Part shown: positions 61,389 to 64,000 of the stretch, one piece after another | How positions within the stretch are numbered: position 1 is the first letter of the stretch | How the letters are laid out: every line of letters begins with the position of its first letter | Assembly (NCBI RefSeq): GCF_047654805.1 | Contig: NZ_JASGIV010000001.1 | Coordinates: 5,642,001-5,706,000 of the forward strand | Length of the DNA stretch: 64,000 nucleotides | Source: Pelomonas sp047654805 | Lineage (GTDB): Bacteria > Pseudomonadota > Gammaproteobacteria > Burkholderiales > Burkholderiaceae_C | Direction of reading: 5' to 3' | Position numbers and translations under genes: made by a program | The notes under the pieces: generated by a model | Seen by the model: the letters and a program-made list of their open reading frames with translations, nothing else | Databases searched by the model: none | Told to the model about the DNA's origin: nothing

Positions 61389-62524
61389 CTGCGAAGAAGC
61401 CAAACGCCACGATCGTGGGCCTTGGTGGCGCTAGCGAGCGCGCCGTGGAAGCGGTAGTCAGTCACGGCGCCGCCGTGCTGTCCGTCGCGGACGCCGGCAC
61501 CAAAGAATCGTTTGTCGATGCATGGACCCGTACGCTGGCCGAGCATGCGCGGACACTGCGGGCCAAGGGCGAGGAACTCCAGCATCCCGTCGTGCTCGTC
61601 TACGTCCCCGACTGGGCCGCTGAAGGCAGGCGCCTTGGCTGGAATCGCCGCGCGATGCTCGGCGCTCGCGCATCTGAGCCGCTGGCTGGTACGTTCGGCA
61701 TCGGGGCACTAAATGTTGGAGCATATACAAGCCCGCAGCAGGTGACCGACACTGCGGACGTCGAGACGATGATCGAAGGTGCGCAACTGGGTGGCCATCT
61801 CACCATCGCGTTGATGAGCAGCACCGAGTTATGGATCTGGATGCATGGCCTCGACGCAAGCCAGCAGCCCTACCGACGCCCCCTCGACGATGGCCTGCTG
61901 ATCATGAGCCTGCAAACGCTGGATGAGAAGTTGACCGAGTTCTACGAGCAGGTCGCCCGCCAGACACAGACCTGGTGGGAAGACGCAACCAAGCGGGTAA
62001 CCAGAACTCCGCCGGAGGCAACGGTGCAGCACGATCTCTGGCTATACCTGCTGGGTGCCTATGCGGACAGAGCCAAGGTCAGGCAAGAGCTCAAGATCGG
62101 CAACGGGCGCGCTGATCTGGTCGTGACGCCGAATCGCCCGATCGACGCCAGCGCGGTGCTCGAGCTGAAAGCGACGCGCGATTGCAATACGCCTAAGCCT
62201 GGCACGAAGACGCCGGGCAAGATCAGCCTGAAGGAGAACCTGGCTTGGGCGGCATCCGGCGTGCAGCAGACTGCGGCCTATCGCGATCAAGAGAAATTCG
62301 ACGGCGCGTTCCTATGCGTCTACGACTTCTGCGCAGGCCCAATGGCTGAGATCGACAAGACAGTGCAGGACGCCGCCAATCAGTATGGGGTCATGGGTCG
62401 TCGTTACTGGATCACGGCCTCGAACGACGAGCACCGCAAGGAGCGTTACCCTCTCGCGCCCCCGCCTGCAGCCGCGCCGGCCGCAAGAACGAGCAAGCCC
62501 CAGAAGAAGGGGCCTAAGCCCTGA
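61385..62524 (+). CDS. PD-(D/E)XK-like nuclease of the SMC-type operon
   Basis: 379 residues. The C-terminal half carries KIGNGRADLVVTP followed by AVLELKAT, giving Asp244, Glu260 and Lys262, spaced as in PD-(D/E)XK nucleases; Glu235 may complete the site. The N-terminal half (about 1-190) is a separate alpha/beta domain of unknown type (VVLVYVPDWAAEGRR and IALMSSTELWIWMHG). The C-terminal tail is Pro/Ala/Lys-rich. It starts in an ATGA overlap with the middle gene, and its last 11 bases overlap the convergent methyltransferase. Nuclease activity is inferred from the motif. Confidence 0.72.
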   Translation: MTAKKPNATIVGLGGASERAVEAVVSHGAAVLSVADAGTKESFVDAWTRTLAEHARTLRAKGEELQHPVVLVYVPDWAAEGRRLGWNRRAMLGARASEPLAGTFGIGALNVGAYTSPQQVTDTADVETMIEGAQLGGHLTIALMSSTELWIWMHGLDASQQPYRRPLDDGLLIMSLQTLDEKLTEFYEQVARQTQTWWEDATKRVTRTPPEATVQHDLWLYLLGAYADRAKVRQELKIGNGRADLVVTPNRPIDASAVLELKATRDCNTPKPGTKTPGKISLKENLAWAASGVQQTAAYRDQEKFDGAFLCVYDFCAGPMAEIDKTVQDAANQYGVMGRRYWITASNDEHRKERYPLAPPPAAAPAARTSKPQKKGPKP

Positions 62525-63851
62525 GTTCGACGATGCTCTCGGCGAGCTGGTATTCCCCGCCCTGCTGGGCGCTGGATCTCATCTGCCGAACTTCCTTGAT
62601 CGTGACCTGGCCGAAGCCCATGCTTCGCGCCAGTTCGGCGAGGACGGTCGCCACCTCGATACGCACGTTGGCGTATCGCGAATCGCCCACCACCATCATC
62701 ACGCGCCCAGTGCTGACCAGCAGTCGCTTCGACTGCTCCAGCACAAGTTCCAGATCACGGAAATAAGCGCCCACCATCTCAGGGATGGAGCTGTCCCACA
62801 ACGCGGCGCGACAGTCCTGCAGCGCAGAAAGCGTACGCGTCAGCGTCGTCGATTCACCGACCGGCGCGTCGTAGCCTCGTCGAATCTGCACGTGCGAGCG
62901 CAAGGTCTCATTTCGCAGCTTGGTGTTGTCTGCCGCGCAACCGATGTAGCCCAGCACCCAAAGTTCGACGTTGTAGATGTCGGTGTAGTCGAATGAGTTG
63001 GGGTAAGGCGGCGAAAACACTATCAGGTCGGCCGGCGTTTCAACCTGCCGAAGGGCAGTGCGCGAATCGCCATGGATCACAGCCACCCGAGAGCGAGGCC
63101 GTCGTTCGAAGCGCAGGACGTCTTCGAACGACGTATTGAACTGTCGACCGAAGTGCTCGTCGAGTTTCTCAGTGGTCGGCTGGTTCAGCTTCCAGGCACC
63201 GCGATACCGTCGACCCTTGCCATTCACGTAGACATTGCTGCAGTCCACGAGGATCGCCCCCAACACGACTCGGAAGAAGCGTTGCACGTCGATGTCTTCA
63301 ATGGCATCGATGCATGCAAGGTACTGTGAAAGCCGCCCTGCCACATCGCTCGGGAAGATCCAGCGATCCTTTCCTTCTGCCTCTACAAACGTCGATGGAA
63401 GATGGGCCAATCGCCCCAAGTCGGCAGGCGTTCCCTGAAGACGTGCCAGGAAGTCAGCGGCAGCTGACCGCAGCATGTCCGCGGTCAACGGGCTAACCTT
63501 CGCTTTGATGACGTCTGCCAGGAATGGGTTTACCTCCACCGTCGTGGCATCGATCGAAAGAAGCTGCGATGTGATCGCACTCGTTCCGGACCCTCCAAAC
63601 GGATCTATCACGTGCTGGGGGCGATAGCCCAGCGACGAAACAGCGGCGGTTACGAACTCGGGTGAGAACGCTTCCTTGAAGTGGAACCATCGCTGAAAGG
63701 CCGTGTCCTGCCCGTCCTGGTACGTGGTCAGCGCTGCGCCAGATGCAGCTTTGGCCGCTTCACTGGCTCCGGCCTTTGCGTCGAACCACTGCGGAGCCTG
63801 TGCGAAATGCTCGCGCAGTGTCTGAAGGTAGCGCTCGGGTGGGTTTCGCAT
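62514..63851 (-). CDS. site-specific DNA methyltransferase (amino-methylating class)
   Basis: 445 residues. Motif I for S-adenosylmethionine is VIDPFGGSGTSAI (81-93), and the catalytic motif IV is FSPPYPNSFDYT (279-290), an SPPY type used by N4-cytosine or N6-adenine enzymes. The region between (about 110-270) is probably target recognition. There is no helicase or restriction subunit in the same chain. It converges on the nuclease gene with an 11-base overlap, placing it as the modification partner of the SMC-type operon. Which base it methylates is not determined. Confidence 0.88.
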   Translation of the reverse strand: MRNPPERYLQTLREHFAQAPQWFDAKAGASEAAKAASGAALTTYQDGQDTAFQRWFHFKEAFSPEFVTAAVSSLGYRPQHVIDPFGGSGTSAITSQLLSIDATTVEVNPFLADVIKAKVSPLTADMLRSAAADFLARLQGTPADLGRLAHLPSTFVEAEGKDRWIFPSDVAGRLSQYLACIDAIEDIDVQRFFRVVLGAILVDCSNVYVNGKGRRYRGAWKLNQPTTEKLDEHFGRQFNTSFEDVLRFERRPRSRVAVIHGDSRTALRQVETPADLIVFSPPYPNSFDYTDIYNVELWVLGYIGCAADNTKLRNETLRSHVQIRRGYDAPVGESTTLTRTLSALQDCRAALWDSSIPEMVGAYFRDLELVLEQSKRLLVSTGRVMMVVGDSRYANVRIEVATVLAELARSMGFGQVTIKEVRQMRSSAQQGGEYQLAESIVELRA

Positions 63852-63895
63852 GGCCGGCTTGATTGTGCAGTCATGTCAACTCTAACTGAGATGAA

Positions 63896-63913
63896 AAATT
63901 ATGTACATAATTT
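63896..63913. promoter_or_regulatory. perfect 18-bp palindrome AAATTATGTACATAATTT
   Basis: An exact, gap-free palindrome centred on GTAC lies 45 bases upstream of the methyltransferase ATG and 8 bases before an ATG on the other strand. It is the most A/T-rich spot near the right edge. A perfect dyad between divergent starts is typical of a controller-type operator, for example the C-protein boxes of restriction-modification systems, although no controller gene was found in the window. Confidence 0.7.
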
Positions 63914-63920
63914 AAGACAA

Positions 63921-64000
63921 ATGAGCACACTACGACCGTCACTCGAGACAGCCACCCTACGCTGGATGGATGCCTGCGCGCATCTCTCGCCAGCCACGCA
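63921..64000 (+). CDS. 5' end of a possible gene cut by the window edge
   Basis: An ATG at 63921 opens a frame of 26 codons to the end of the window (MSTLRPSLETATLRWMDACA, continuing AHLSPAT). No strong ribosome-binding site precedes it. The sequence is reminiscent of the N-terminal DNA-binding part of tyrosine recombinases, but too little is visible to claim that. It is divergent from the methyltransferase across the palindrome. Confidence 0.3.
   Translation, partial: MSTLRPSLETATLRWMDACAHLSPAT

Overview
The window looks like the chromosome of a high-GC betaproteobacterium of the order Burkholderiales, most likely near Roseateles, Mitsuaria, Rubrivivax or Leptothrix. This rests on gene content (a glnE / yhdP / nitrilase neighbourhood, a rhombosortase, an Anbu proteasome homologue, an FMN-binding GltB-like protein), strong G/C bias at third codon positions, and many four-base start/stop overlaps. 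The genus is an inference. No rRNA, tRNA, CRISPR array or complete insertion sequence was recognised.

Bases 1-19,850 are ordinary chromosome. They hold sppA (cut by the window edge), a GltB-like oxidoreductase, glnE with a rhombosortase overlapping it, yhdP, a Nit-type amidase with an MFS transporter, a GAF plus receiver pair, a UbiH-type hydroxylase operon and an aldo/keto reductase. Bases 19,894-30,078 form a cyclic-di-GMP signalling block: two long paralogous beta-propeller/GGDEF diguanylate cyclases flank three opposite-strand genes, a soluble PAS histidine kinase, a receiver protein, and a receiver fused to a degenerate HD-GYP domain. Bases 30,117-43,924 return to housekeeping and envelope genes: a TolA/TonB-like protein with 25 tandem pentapeptides, an M13 peptidase, an M64-like lipoprotein, rlpA, nadC, Anbu and a LysR regulator with a divergent partner.

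From about 43,925 to the right edge the window is an accessory, defence-type island. It contains a truncated AbiEii toxin, a HipB/HipA toxin-antitoxin operon with a clear promoter and operator, a phosphoesterase, an HNH nuclease, relics of TniQ-like, IstA-like and IS3-type transposition genes, and a STAND NTPase with an apparent HEPN ribonuclease motif.

Two gene sets in the island stand out as possibly undescribed. The first (50,446-55,419) is a three-gene envelope operon: a lipoprotein, a trypsin-like protease fused to a lytic transglycosylase, and a four-helix membrane protein; both outer members carry peptidoglycan-binding-like segments. The second (58,648-63,851) is an SMC/Rad50-like ATPase with a four-cysteine zinc element in its coiled coil, a small middle protein and a PD-(D/E)XK-like nuclease, translationally coupled to each other and converging on a DNA methyltransferase. 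It reads as a self/non-self DNA discrimination system.
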